The notes under the pieces are model-generated. The model did not search any database. It was not told the origin of the DNA and saw nothing but the letters and a program-made list of their open reading frames with translations. Made by a program: the position numbers and the translations under genes. Shown here piece by piece: positions 34,428-43,664 of a DNA stretch of 64,000 nt (the first letter of the stretch is position 1; each line of letters begins with the position of its first letter). This stretch comes from CAZWLY01 sp964634465 (lineage in GTDB: Bacteria; Desulfobacterota; Desulfarculia; G963662305), in contig CAZWLY010000003.1 of the NCBI GenBank assembly GCA_964634465.1, positions 1 to 64,000 on the forward strand, read 5' to 3'.

Positions 34428-35486
34428 ATGAAAAGGGAGTTGACCATAGACGGTCAAGTCATCAACGACGACAACGGCTGCTACGTCATCGCCGAGGTGG
34501 GCCACAACCATCAGGGCGATCTCGAGATCGCCAAGGAGATGTTCAAGGTGGCCAAGGAGTGCGGCGCCGACGCGGTCAAGCTCCAGAAACGCGACAACCG
34601 GAACCTGTACACCAGGAAGCTTTTGGAGACGCCCTACATCGGCGACAACAGCTACGGCGACACCTACGGCCAACACCGGGAAGCGTTGGAGTTCGGCCGG
34701 GACGAGTACCTGGCTCTCAAGGATCACGCCGCCGAGTTGGGCATCACCATGTTCGCCACCGCCTTCGACTTCAAGAGCGCCGACTTCCTGGCCGAGCTCG
34801 ACATGCCGGCCTTCAAAATCGCCTCGGGCGACCTCAAGAACACGCCCCTCTTGAAGCACGTCGCCTCCTTCGGCAAACCGATGATCGTCTCCACCGGCGG
34901 GGCGTCCATGGCCGACGTCCGGCGGGCCTACGAGACGATCATGCCCCTCAACCCCCAACTCTGCCTCCTCCAGTGCACGGCCGGCTACCCGGTCGAACCG
35001 GAGGACATGAACCTGCGGGTCATCACCACCTACAAGAGAGAATTCCCCGACGTGGTCGTCGGTCTGTCGGACCATCAAAACGGCATCGCCATGGCCGTCG
35101 CCGCCTACGTCCTCGGGGCGAGGGTGATCGAGAAGCACTTCACCCTGAATCGGGCCTGGAAGGGCACCGACCACGCCTTCTCGCTGACGCCGACCGGGCT
35201 CAGGAAGATGATCCGGGATCTGCGCCGGGCCCGGGTGGCCTTGGGAGACGGCGTCAAAGCGCCCATCCCCGCCGTCGAGGACAAGCCGCTTTACAAGATG
35301 GGCAAGAAACTGGTCGCCGCCAGGGACATCGCGGCCGGCACGATTCTGACCGAAGCCGACGTGGCCATCAAGTCGCCGGGCGACGGCCTGCCGCCCTACG
35401 AGTTGGAGCGTGTCCTCGGCCGGGTGACGACCAGGGCCCTGGCCGCGGACGAGAATATCGCCTTCGAAGATCTCAGGGAGGCGTAA
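34428..35486 (+). CDS. NeuB-family PEP-condensing synthase of unknown ulosonate specificity
   Basis: The 352-residue protein has a TIM barrel with IAEVGHNHQGD at the N-terminus, DAVKLQKRD, KIASGDL, MIVSTGGA and VIEKHFTLNR, followed by a C-terminal SAF (antifreeze-like) domain from about residue 285. NeuB enzymes join PEP to an aldose to give a 3-deoxy-2-ulosonic acid. The barrel differs from the second NeuB at 60682-61743. No NeuC-type epimerase is in this half of the locus; instead it is followed by SDR, aldehyde dehydrogenase, transketolase, CMP-transferase and aldolase genes. The acceptor sugar is therefore probably not N-acetylmannosamine. Confidence 0.82.
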   Translation: MKRELTIDGQVINDDNGCYVIAEVGHNHQGDLEIAKEMFKVAKECGADAVKLQKRDNRNLYTRKLLETPYIGDNSYGDTYGQHREALEFGRDEYLALKDHAAELGITMFATAFDFKSADFLAELDMPAFKIASGDLKNTPLLKHVASFGKPMIVSTGGASMADVRRAYETIMPLNPQLCLLQCTAGYPVEPEDMNLRVITTYKREFPDVVVGLSDHQNGIAMAVAAYVLGARVIEKHFTLNRAWKGTDHAFSLTPTGLRKMIRDLRRARVALGDGVKAPIPAVEDKPLYKMGKKLVAARDIAAGTILTEADVAIKSPGDGLPPYELERVLGRVTTRALAADENIAFEDLREA

Positions 35487-35489
35487 AGC

Positions 35490-36296
35490 ATGCCCGACAA
35501 ACTCTTCGACGTTTCCGGCCGGGTGGTCGTCATCACCGGCGGGTTGGGCCAGTTGGGACGGCAGTTCGCCCGGACGCTCATCGAGCGCGGAGCCAAGGTG
35601 GCCGTCTTCGATCTCATCGACGCCCGGCCGGAGCTCGGCCCGGCGGCCGACGAGGACAGCCTGCTGGTCGTCAAGGCCGACGTGACCGACCGGGGCTCGC
35701 TGGAGGCGGCCCTGGAAAAAGTGACTGAAAAGTGGGGGCCGCCCTTCGGGCTGATCAACAACGCCGCCCTGGATTCGCCGCCCGACGCCCCGCCCGAGGA
35801 GAACGGCCCCTTCGAGACCTATCCCGAAGCGTCGTGGGATATGGTCATGGCGGTCAACGTCAAGGGCGTCTTTCTGGCCTGCCAGGTCGTCGGCGCCGCC
35901 ATGGCCGAGGCCGGTCGGGGCTCGATCGTCAACATCTCATCCACCTACGGTCTGGTCAGTCCGGATCAATCGCTCTACGAGTACCGCCGCCGGCAAGGCG
36001 AAATCTTTTACAAGCCGGTCGCCTATTCGGCCTCCAAATCGGCCCTCTTGAACCTGACCCGCTATCTGGCCACCTATTGGGCCAAGAGAGAGGTCAGAGT
36101 CAACACCCTCACCTTCGGCGGCGTGTTCAACGATCAGGACGAGCGCTTCCTCGAAAACTACAGCCGGCGCACACCTCTGGGCCGGATGGCCAAAGAGGAC
36201 GAGTACAACGGGGCGGTGGTCTTCTTGATGTCCGACGCCTCGTCGTACATGACCGGTTCGAACCTGGTCATCGACGGCGGCTGGACGGCCTGGTGA
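35490..36296 (+). CDS. Short-chain dehydrogenase/reductase
   Basis: This 268-residue classical SDR has TGGLGQLGRQFA (dinucleotide site; a following Asp favours NAD), NNAALDSPP, the catalytic Ser in NISSTYG and YSASK with Tyr and Lys. A 12-residue insertion before the catalytic Tyr is typical of several sugar-acid dehydrogenases. Gaps of only a few bases link it to the NeuB-like and aldehyde dehydrogenase genes, so it probably oxidises or reduces an intermediate of that pathway. Confidence 0.87.
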   Translation: MPDKLFDVSGRVVVITGGLGQLGRQFARTLIERGAKVAVFDLIDARPELGPAADEDSLLVVKADVTDRGSLEAALEKVTEKWGPPFGLINNAALDSPPDAPPEENGPFETYPEASWDMVMAVNVKGVFLACQVVGAAMAEAGRGSIVNISSTYGLVSPDQSLYEYRRRQGEIFYKPVAYSASKSALLNLTRYLATYWAKREVRVNTLTFGGVFNDQDERFLENYSRRTPLGRMAKEDEYNGAVVFLMSDASSYMTGSNLVIDGGWTAW

Positions 36297-36303
36297 GGAG
36301 AAA

Positions 36304-37776
36304 ATGAGCGAGCAGATCATTCCGGAAGTCGTTCCCAACTGGATCGGCGGCGAGCAACTCGAAGCCGCCTCGGCGAAAACCTTTGACAAGCTGAACCCGG
36401 CCACGGGCGAGGTTCTCTGCCGGGTCGCCCGCTCGGAGGCGGCCGACATAGATCGGGCCGTGGCCGCGGCCAAGGCGGCCCAGCCGGGTTGGGCCGACGT
36501 CCCGCCCGTCCAACGGGGGATGATTCTCCACGAGGTGGTACTCGCCTTGAAGGCCCGGCGGGAGGAGATGGCCCGGATGGTCGCCCTGGAGACGGGCAAG
36601 GCGTTTACCGAGGCCCTGGGCGAGACCGACGGCGCGGCCGCCCTGGGGCTGTTTTACGCCAGCGAAGGCCAGCGCCTCTACGGCAAAACGACCACCTCGG
36701 GCGTGGCCAACAAAAAGGCGATGACCGTCCGCCAGCCGGTCGGCCTGGCCGGACTGATCATCGCCGCCAACACGCCCGTGGCCAACGTCGCCTGGAAGGT
36801 CTTTCCGGCCCTCATCTGCGGCAACGCAGCGATCCTGAAGGCCGCCGAGGACGCGCCGGGCACGGCCTGGCTCTTCGCCGAGATCGCCCATGCGGCCGGT
36901 CTGCCCGAAGGGGTGCTCAACGTCGTCCAGGGTCTGGGCGTCGAGGCCGGCCGGCCGCTGGTCGCCCACCCCGAGGTGGGCGTCATCTCCTTCACCGGCT
37001 CGTCCGCCGTCGGGCGGGAGATCGCCCAGGTTTGCGGCGGGCGGCTGGCCAAGGTCTCGCTGGAGCTGGGCGGCAAGAACGCTCTGGTCGTCTGCGACGA
37101 CGCCGATCTCGACAACGCGGCCAAGTGGGTCCTGCTGTCGGCCTTCTCCAACGCCGGCCAACGCTGCGTGGCCGGAAGCCGGGTAATCGTCTTCGAGTCG
37201 ATCTACGATGAGTTCAAAGAGCTGCTCATCGACCGGACCGAGCGGCTCAAGGTCGGCCCGAGCGACGACGACGACTTCGGACCGGTGATCAACGAGCGGC
37301 AGCTAAGCAACATGCTGGTCGCCATCGAAACGGCCCGGAAGAACGGGGCGAGGGTCCTAACCGGCGGTCATCGCCTCACCGACGAGGCCCACGCCGGCGG
37401 CTTCTACCTGGCCCCGACCATCATCGAGGGGGTCGAGCTCGACGACGCCATCTCGACCACCGAGCTCTTCGGCCCGATCACCTGCCTCTACAAAGCCAAG
37501 GACTTCGCCCAGGCGCTTGAGATGGCCAACGACTCGCCCTACGGGCTTTCGGCCGCCATCCACACCCGGAGCTTCGACCGGGCCCTGGAGTTCTGCTACC
37601 GGGTCGAGACCGGCGTGGCCGTGGTCAACGCCGGCACCTACGGTTCCGAACCGCACATGCCCTTCGGCGGGGTGAAGCTTTCGGGCAACGGCAGCCGCGA
37701 GCCGGGCACCGAGGCGTTGGACATCTACTCCGACCTGAAGGACGTCTACCTCAATCTGGACCCGAACAAACTTTAA
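36304..37776 (+). CDS. NAD(P)-dependent aldehyde dehydrogenase
   Basis: The 490-residue protein is a full-length ALDH. It has SFTGSSAVGREI, catalytic Glu in LELGGKNALVV, catalytic Cys in NAGQRCVAGSR and the ELFGPI motif. It oxidises an aldehyde to a carboxylate. Being locked between an SDR and a transketolase in the ulosonate cassette, it may make an aldonic or uronic-type acid from a sugar aldehyde. Such a gene is unusual in nonulosonate loci. Confidence 0.9.
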   Translation: MSEQIIPEVVPNWIGGEQLEAASAKTFDKLNPATGEVLCRVARSEAADIDRAVAAAKAAQPGWADVPPVQRGMILHEVVLALKARREEMARMVALETGKAFTEALGETDGAAALGLFYASEGQRLYGKTTTSGVANKKAMTVRQPVGLAGLIIAANTPVANVAWKVFPALICGNAAILKAAEDAPGTAWLFAEIAHAAGLPEGVLNVVQGLGVEAGRPLVAHPEVGVISFTGSSAVGREIAQVCGGRLAKVSLELGGKNALVVCDDADLDNAAKWVLLSAFSNAGQRCVAGSRVIVFESIYDEFKELLIDRTERLKVGPSDDDDFGPVINERQLSNMLVAIETARKNGARVLTGGHRLTDEAHAGGFYLAPTIIEGVELDDAISTTELFGPITCLYKAKDFAQALEMANDSPYGLSAAIHTRSFDRALEFCYRVETGVAVVNAGTYGSEPHMPFGGVKLSGNGSREPGTEALDIYSDLKDVYLNLDPNKL

Positions 37777-37807
37777 CGCCGATCAGCCGACCGAGGAATC
37801 GCCCCCA

Positions 37808-39721
37808 ATGCCGAGCCTCAATCTCATCCCCAAGTCCGAGTTCGACCGCGTCTGGCAAAGCGACCGGCCGGAAGAAGACCGACTGGCCTTGATCGCCGAC
37901 ATGTGCCGGGCCAACACCCTGGTCGCGGTGAAGAGGGCCGGCTCGGGCCATCTGGGCTCGTCGCTCTCCAGCCTGGACATCGTCGTCTACCTCTACTACT
38001 CCCTGATGAACACCGTCCGGGTCGGCTTCGACAGCCCCGATCGCGACATCTATTTCTCCTCCAAGGGTCACGACGTCCCCGGCTTCTACTCGGTCATGCA
38101 CTCGCTGGGGGTGCTCACCAGGGAGCAGCTTCTCAAGCTGCGCCGCTTCGGCGGCCCGGACGGCCATCCGGACGTCGGCGTGCCCGGCGTGGAGGCCAAC
38201 TCCGGCTCGCTGGGCATGGGCCTGTCCAAAGGCCGGGGCATGGCCTGGGCCAAGAAACGCCTCGGCCGGGAGGGGAGCGTCTTTGTCATGACCGGCGACG
38301 GCGAGCTCCAGGAGGGCCAGATATACGAGGCGCTGGCGGCGAGCAGGCACCAGGGCGTGGACAACCTGTTCGCCATCGTCGATCACAACAAGGTGCAGTC
38401 GGACAAGCCGGTCAGCGAGATCACCGATCTGGGCGATCTGGAAAAAAAGTTCGCCGCCTTCGGCTGGAACGTGGTCCGGTCGGACGGCCACGACTTCGCC
38501 GCCCTGAAGGCCGCCTTCGAGAGCCTTGTCGCCGCCGGGGGGCCGGGGGTCCTCATCGCCGACACGATAAAGGGCAAGGGCGTCTCGTTCATGGAGCATC
38601 CCCGGGCGCTCGAAGACGGCGGCGGGCTCTACCGCTGGCATGCCGGCGCGCCCGACGACGAGCACTTCCTCGCCGCCCACGACGAGGTCCTCGGCCGGAT
38701 CAACGCCCGGTTGAACGAACTGGGTCTGGACGAGCTGTCCCTGGTCGATGTCACCCCGCCGCCCGCCGCTCCCAGCGGGGTGACGGCCGAGTACGTGGCC
38801 GACGCCTTCGGCCAGGCGCTTTTGGACCTCTACCCGGATCACCCCCACCTGGTCGTCCTGGACGGCGACCTGGCCGCCGACTGCCGGGTCCGGGCCTTCG
38901 AGGAGGCTTATCCCCAGGCCTTCATCGAAAACGGCATCGCCGAGCAGGACATGGTCTCCATGGCCGGCGGGCTGGCCCGCCAGGGATTGCTGCCGGTGGT
39001 CAACACCTTCGCCTCGTTTCTGGCCAGCCGGGCCAACGAGCAGATCTACAACAACGCCACCGAGTCGACCAGGATCATCTACGCCTGCCACTACGCCGGG
39101 CTCATCCCGGCCGGGCCGGGCAAGTCGCACCAGTCGATCCGGGACGTCTCGCTCTTCGGCGTGCTGCCGAACATAATCATCCTCCAGCCCTGCAACTCGG
39201 CCGAGACCAAAATGGTCGTCGAGTACTGCGTCGCCGAGGCCGAAGAGAACTGCATGATCCGTCTCGTCATCGGCCCCTCGCCGCGAAAGATCGAGCTGCC
39301 GGCGGGCTACCGGCTGACGTTCGGCCGAGGAGCGGTCTTGCACGACGGGACCGAGGCGTTGCTGTTCGCCTACGGGCCGGTGATGCTCAACGAGGCGCTG
39401 ACCGCGGCCGAAATGCTGGCCGACAAGGGCTTCGGGCTCAGAGTGGTCAACCTGCCCTGGCTGAACAGGATCGACGCCGACTGGCTGGCGGCGATCACCG
39501 AGTCGTTCGAGACGATCTACGTCCTCGAAGACCACGCCCCGGTCGGCGGCCTGGGCGATTTCCTGCTGGGCGAACTGATGGCCTTGAACCTGCTCGACGG
39601 CCGGCGGGTCGTCAAGCTGGGCGTCGAAGGCTACCCGGCCTGCGGCACGCCCAAAGAGGCGCTCGAGTTCCACCGCCTCGACGCCGCCTCGCTGGCCGAG
39701 AGGATCGGTCATGGCCGGTAG
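37808..39721 (+). CDS. Transketolase-like thiamine-diphosphate enzyme, single chain
   Basis: This 637-residue protein contains both transketolase halves in one chain. The ThDP motif GDGELQEGQ with distal HNK lies in the first part. The second part has the pyrimidine-binding domain with ENGIAEQDMVSMAGG (catalytic Glu) and a C-terminal domain. It transfers two-carbon ketol units between sugars. The central-pathway enzyme is about 660 residues and has more His residues in its phosphate site. The location between ALDH and a CMP-sugar synthetase indicates a dedicated role in making an unusual aldose. Its last 11 bases overlap the next gene. Confidence 0.85.
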   Translation: MPSLNLIPKSEFDRVWQSDRPEEDRLALIADMCRANTLVAVKRAGSGHLGSSLSSLDIVVYLYYSLMNTVRVGFDSPDRDIYFSSKGHDVPGFYSVMHSLGVLTREQLLKLRRFGGPDGHPDVGVPGVEANSGSLGMGLSKGRGMAWAKKRLGREGSVFVMTGDGELQEGQIYEALAASRHQGVDNLFAIVDHNKVQSDKPVSEITDLGDLEKKFAAFGWNVVRSDGHDFAALKAAFESLVAAGGPGVLIADTIKGKGVSFMEHPRALEDGGGLYRWHAGAPDDEHFLAAHDEVLGRINARLNELGLDELSLVDVTPPPAAPSGVTAEYVADAFGQALLDLYPDHPHLVVLDGDLAADCRVRAFEEAYPQAFIENGIAEQDMVSMAGGLARQGLLPVVNTFASFLASRANEQIYNNATESTRIIYACHYAGLIPAGPGKSHQSIRDVSLFGVLPNIIILQPCNSAETKMVVEYCVAEAEENCMIRLVIGPSPRKIELPAGYRLTFGRGAVLHDGTEALLFAYGPVMLNEALTAAEMLADKGFGLRVVNLPWLNRIDADWLAAITESFETIYVLEDHAPVGGLGDFLLGELMALNLLDGRRVVKLGVEGYPACGTPKEALEFHRLDAASLAERIGHGR

Positions 39722-40430
39722 GGGCGAGCCCCGGGCGCTGGGCGTCATTCCGGCCCGTGGCGGGTCGAAGAGGCTGCCCCGGAAGAACATCCTGCCCCTG
39801 TGCGGCCACCCGTTGATCGCCCACACCATCATGGCCGCCAAGAAGGCGAGCCGGCTGACCGACTGGCTGGTCTCGAGCGAAGACGCCGAGATCATCGAGG
39901 TCGCCAGGCGCTACGGCGCGCCGACGCCCTTTGTCCGGCCCAAGGAACTGGCCGGAGACGAGGTCCGCAACATCGACACCGTCCGCCACGCCCTGGAGTT
40001 CATGGAGAACGAGACGGGCCGGCCCTACGACATCGTCGTCCTGCTCCAGCCGACCTGCCCCATCCGCGACCCGAAGCACATCGACCTGGCGGTCGATCTT
40101 CTGTGGGTCTCCGAACTGGACACCCTGGCCAGCGTCAAGGGGCCGTTCAAGAAGCGGGACCCGAACCTGAAGGCCATTCGCGACGGCGTGCTGGAGCCGT
40201 TCTGTCCGGGCCTCGATCCAAGCGGCGTCGAGCCGTTTTATATCTACAACGCCGCCATCTACTCGGCCAAACGGGACTACTTCCTGCGGGAAAACAAGTT
40301 GATTTCCGATCGCCAGGTGCCGCTGGTCATGGACGAGTTCCATTCGGCCGACATCGACACCGAGGCCGATCTGTTGGTCGCCGAGGCGTTCATGAGGCAC
40401 CTCGGCCGATGCACGGGAGAAGGAGAATAA
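39711..40430 (+). CDS. CMP-ulosonate cytidylyltransferase (NeuA/KdsB-like)
   Basis: The 239-residue protein has the CMP-sugar synthetase signature IPARGGSKRLPRKN at about residues 11-24, then LLQPTCPIRDPKHI and the C-terminal DIDTEADLLVAE metal site. It activates a 2-ulosonic acid with CTP. It is paralogous to the enzyme at 60003-60698. GAGAGGA lies before the ATG inside the end of the transketolase gene. Its partner synthase is presumably the NeuB-like protein at 34428-35486. Confidence 0.88.
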   Translation: MAGRGEPRALGVIPARGGSKRLPRKNILPLCGHPLIAHTIMAAKKASRLTDWLVSSEDAEIIEVARRYGAPTPFVRPKELAGDEVRNIDTVRHALEFMENETGRPYDIVVLLQPTCPIRDPKHIDLAVDLLWVSELDTLASVKGPFKKRDPNLKAIRDGVLEPFCPGLDPSGVEPFYIYNAAIYSAKRDYFLRENKLISDRQVPLVMDEFHSADIDTEADLLVAEAFMRHLGRCTGEGE

Positions 40431-41332
40431 TGGCCAGCGAACCGAAACTGAGGGGCGTCATCCCGGTGGTGCCGACGCCGCTGACCGCCGAGGGCCGGAT
40501 CGACGGACCGGCCCTGACCAGGCTGATCGACTGGCTCAACGGCTTCGACATCGGCGGCTTCTGGGTGTTGGGCACCGGCAGCGAGGACATGAACCTGACC
40601 TTTGACCAGCGTCTGGAGGTGGCCCGGATCGCCACCGAGGCCAACGCCGGGCGAAAGCCGATCATGCTCGGGGCCGGCTTCTTCGCCCTCGACGACATCC
40701 TGGCTTTCATCGAGGCCACCCGCGAGCTCGACGCGGCCGCCTACCACGTCATGCCCTACCACCCGCTGCTGGGGCTGGACCGGATGGAGTGGTTCTATCG
40801 AACCATCGCCGATTTCTGCCCCAAGCCCCTGTGGATGTACACCAGCGCCAACTGGTGCCGCCACTTCCCGGTGGAGTTCATCGCCGCGCTCAAGGATCAC
40901 CCCAACATCGGCGGGATCAAGTTCTCGACCTCCAACGCCGTGGACGTGGCCAAGGCGGCCATGCTGGCCGACGACGACTTCCAGGTCATGACCGCCGTGG
41001 CGGCGACGCTCTATCCCTCGCTCTGCCTGGGAATCAAGGCGGCCACCTCGTCCCTGGCCAGTTGTCTGCCCGAGGTGCTCATCGCCATCTACGACCACTT
41101 CCTGGCCGGCGAGCACGACAAGGCCCTGGCCGAGCAACGGCGGCTGATCAACTTCTTGAGCGAGCTGCCCAAAGGGCCGACCCGGTCCAACTTCCTCAAG
41201 TCGGCCGAGGAGAAGTATATCCTCTCGCTTCGAGGCATCTGCGAGGCGTACACCACCAACTATTACCGCGACCTCGACGACGCCGAGCGGGCCGAGATCG
41301 AGTCGCTGGTCGAGAAGTACCGGCTCTTTTAG
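40430..41332 (+). CDS. DapA/N-acetylneuraminate-lyase family aldolase
   Basis: This 300-residue TIM-barrel protein has the class I aldolase pattern of the DHDPS family: GVIPVVPTPL, a Tyr in LWMYTSAN and Schiff-base Lys in GGIKFST. The usual GTTGE loop is changed to GTGSED, so it is not housekeeping DapA. Such enzymes reversibly join pyruvate to aldehydes. The start shares one base with the upstream stop. In this cassette it could form or break down a 2-keto-3-deoxy sugar acid; the direction is unknown. Confidence 0.85.
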   Translation: MASEPKLRGVIPVVPTPLTAEGRIDGPALTRLIDWLNGFDIGGFWVLGTGSEDMNLTFDQRLEVARIATEANAGRKPIMLGAGFFALDDILAFIEATRELDAAAYHVMPYHPLLGLDRMEWFYRTIADFCPKPLWMYTSANWCRHFPVEFIAALKDHPNIGGIKFSTSNAVDVAKAAMLADDDFQVMTAVAATLYPSLCLGIKAATSSLASCLPEVLIAIYDHFLAGEHDKALAEQRRLINFLSELPKGPTRSNFLKSAEEKYILSLRGICEAYTTNYYRDLDDAERAEIESLVEKYRLF

Positions 41333-41350
41333 CCATCGAGACGACCCGGC

Positions 41351-42898
41351 GTGCCCAAGGTCATTCTGGCTGAACTGAACCTGCCCTTCTGGCTGGAGGT
41401 CCTGTCGGTCCTGGCCGAAAGCGACGGCTGGCGGCCGGTCTACTGGACGGCCACGCCGGATTTGGAGCGGCCGATCGAAAAGCATTTCCCCGGCTGCGTC
41501 TTCCACCCGACCGACGACGCCCGGCGGGGCCGGCCGGCCAAGGCGACGGCCGGCCTGGCGCCGGCGGCCGTGGACGAGGCGCTTCTGACCGATCTGGCCG
41601 TCTACGAGACGATCGCCCTCAAGATGATGGACCGGCTGGCCGAGCCGGGCGCTTTCGACTACGGCGAGCGGGTCGCCTTCTACCACAAGCTGGTGGGCTA
41701 CTGGTCGGCGGTGCTCGACCGCTTCGAGCCGGAGATCGCCCTCTTCCCCACCGCACCCCACGTGGTTTACGACTACGTCCTCTACGCCCTGTGCCAGCGG
41801 CGGGGGATCGAGACGATCATGTTCGAACGCTCGCCGCTGCCGGGGCGGATATTCCCGGTCAGGCGCTTCGAGGACGGGCCGGAGGCGATCATCGCCCGCT
41901 ACCAGGCCCTGTTGGCCGGGCATGACGGCCGGCCCGTGGAACTGAGCCCCGAGCTCGAGGAGTACCTCGGCCGGATGTCCGGCTCTTACCGGGACGGCAT
42001 TCCGGCCCACCTGAAGTACAAGCTCAAGAAGGAAAGGACCCCGCCGCCCTTATCCAAGCGACTCAGAAGCGCGGCCTGGCAGGTTTCGAGTCTGCTCCGC
42101 CGCCGCCCGGTCAGGGTGGACGTCAAACTGAAGGGCCGGCCGATCGAGGAGGCCTGGACGACCATACCCAGGCGGTGGCGCTACCAGCGCTCGACCCGAC
42201 GGTTGAGAGAACGCCTGGCCGAGCACTACCAATCCCTGACCAGCGAGGTCGATCTGGACAGACCCTTTGTCTTCGTCGCCCTGCATTGCCAACCGGAGAG
42301 ATCGACCTCTCCGCTGGGCGGCGCGTTCGTTCACCAGGAGCTGATGGTCGATCTGCTCTCCCGCTGCCTGCCCGAAGGCTGGCGGCTGTACGTCAAGGAG
42401 CACGTGTCCCAGTTCAGGTCCTATCAGCGGGCCGACCTGGGCAAGAGCCAGGCCTTCTACTCCTACCTGGCCTCACGACCCGAAGTTAGGTTGGTCCCGC
42501 TGTCATTCTCGTCTTTCGACCTGATCGATCGGGCCCGGGCGGTGGCCACGGTGACCAGCACCGCCGGCTGGGAGGCGGTGCTGCGCGGCAAGCCGGCCCT
42601 GATTTTCGGCCAGGCCCCCTACCGGGGTTGCGAGGGGGTCTTCTACACCCCTGACGAGGCGGCCCTGAGGGCGGCGTTGGAGGCTATCGCCTCGGGGTAC
42701 ACCATCGACCCGAACCGGGTCCGGCTCTTTCTCAAGGCGATGGAGGAGGCCTGTCGACCCGGCTACATCGATCCGATCTACGCCGAGGTCGGCGGCATCG
42801 ATCACCAAACGAACATCGACAACCTGGTCGCGATGCTCAGGACCCCAACCCGACCTGGGAAACCGCCAGACACGAAATCTAGCAAGGCGTTGATATGA
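41351..42898 (+). CDS. Capsule-polysaccharide-synthesis-type (KpsS/KpsC-like) glycosyltransferase
   Basis: The 515-residue protein looks like a GT-B transferase of the capsule-synthesis family. It has a Rossmann-like N-terminal part with FPTAPHVVYDYVLYALC. The C-terminal donor domain contains FVALHCQPERST, YVKEHVSQF and the TSTAGWEAVLRGKPALIFG loop, typical of KpsC/KpsS and related ulosonate transferases. It directly follows a CMP-ulosonate synthetase/aldolase pair. Transfer of that CMP-activated acid is an attractive inference. It starts with GTG and overlaps the next gene by ATGA. Confidence 0.7.
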   Translation: MPKVILAELNLPFWLEVLSVLAESDGWRPVYWTATPDLERPIEKHFPGCVFHPTDDARRGRPAKATAGLAPAAVDEALLTDLAVYETIALKMMDRLAEPGAFDYGERVAFYHKLVGYWSAVLDRFEPEIALFPTAPHVVYDYVLYALCQRRGIETIMFERSPLPGRIFPVRRFEDGPEAIIARYQALLAGHDGRPVELSPELEEYLGRMSGSYRDGIPAHLKYKLKKERTPPPLSKRLRSAAWQVSSLLRRRPVRVDVKLKGRPIEEAWTTIPRRWRYQRSTRRLRERLAEHYQSLTSEVDLDRPFVFVALHCQPERSTSPLGGAFVHQELMVDLLSRCLPEGWRLYVKEHVSQFRSYQRADLGKSQAFYSYLASRPEVRLVPLSFSSFDLIDRARAVATVTSTAGWEAVLRGKPALIFGQAPYRGCEGVFYTPDEAALRAALEAIASGYTIDPNRVRLFLKAMEEACRPGYIDPIYAEVGGIDHQTNIDNLVAMLRTPTRPGKPPDTKSSKALI

Positions 42899-43632
42899 GA
42901 ATTCTGGATTTGGGGTGCGGCGAGGCCAAAGTTGAGGGGGCTTTGGGAGTGGACTCTGCAGCTCTCCCCGGTGTGGATGTGGTGGCCGATTTAAATGAAT
43001 ACCCATATCCTTTTGCCGACAACTCCTTCGACCGCGTCTACCTTTTGGATATCATTGAGCACCTGCCCGACACCATCGCCACCATGGAGGAGATTCATCA
43101 AATTTGCCGGCCAGGCGGGAAGGTATTCGTCCGGGTTGTCAATTGGAACTCAAAATACGCGGCCATGGACCCGACCCACGTCAAATCGTTCACCGAACAC
43201 AGCTTCGATTTCTTCGGCAAAAGGGAGCAGAGGTCCTACTATTCTGCGGCCCGGTTCAATGTGGTTAGAGTGGACAAAGGCTACAACACCACACTCAAAA
43301 AGTGGCTGCGCTCAGACCGACTCCTACATTTCCTGAGCCACTACCTGTGCAACGTTCTGATCAGTCTCAACTTCGAATTGTCCTTGGCGAAGAATGGCCA
43401 AGCAGAGACCGGTCTCGAGGACGAAAAAGATGCTGATCTATGGTCGCTGCTCCGTTGCCCTCGGTGTCTAACCCCTGTTGATCGTTCATTGAACAGTGAT
43501 CCGGGCAGGCTTAAACAGGACGACTCCGGTTTTTTGATATGCACGGAAATCGAATGCGGTCGAAAATACCCCATCCTTGACGGCCGGCCGGTATTCTCGC
43601 CAGCGAATGTTTGTAAAAAGCGACCAGAATAA
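42895..43632 (+). CDS. Class I methyltransferase with C-terminal Trm112-like cysteine segment
   Basis: The 245-residue protein starts with ILDLGCGEAKVEGALGVD (SAM motif) and has YLLDIIEHLPD as motif IV. The last 60 residues hold LLRCPRC...CTEIECGRKYPI, like a Trm112/zinc-ribbon tail. It is probably a methyltransferase acting on a glycan or carrier; the target is unknown. Base composition is visibly more AT-rich than in the neighbours, especially 43200-43660, which suggests separate acquisition. Confidence 0.75.
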   Translation: MRILDLGCGEAKVEGALGVDSAALPGVDVVADLNEYPYPFADNSFDRVYLLDIIEHLPDTIATMEEIHQICRPGGKVFVRVVNWNSKYAAMDPTHVKSFTEHSFDFFGKREQRSYYSAARFNVVRVDKGYNTTLKKWLRSDRLLHFLSHYLCNVLISLNFELSLAKNGQAETGLEDEKDADLWSLLRCPRCLTPVDRSLNSDPGRLKQDDSGFLICTEIECGRKYPILDGRPVFSPANVCKKRPE

Positions 43633-43664
43633 TAATCAGATTTGGCCTTCCGGCAGGGCAGGGA

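Noticed and set aside
34428..35486. Calling the first NeuB-like protein a sialic acid synthase
   Set aside because: No NeuC-type epimerase accompanies it and the neighbours (transketolase, ALDH, aldolase) fit another substrate, so only family level is claimed.
37751..39895. Open frame of about 714 codons on the minus strand
   Set aside because: It is the antisense shadow of the transketolase gene and is rich in Asp, Val and Gln repeats with no recognisable domain.
40430..41332. Calling the aldolase DapA (lysine biosynthesis)
   Set aside because: The conserved GTTGE loop is altered and the gene sits in a CMP-sugar cassette, so housekeeping dihydrodipicolinate synthase is unlikely.
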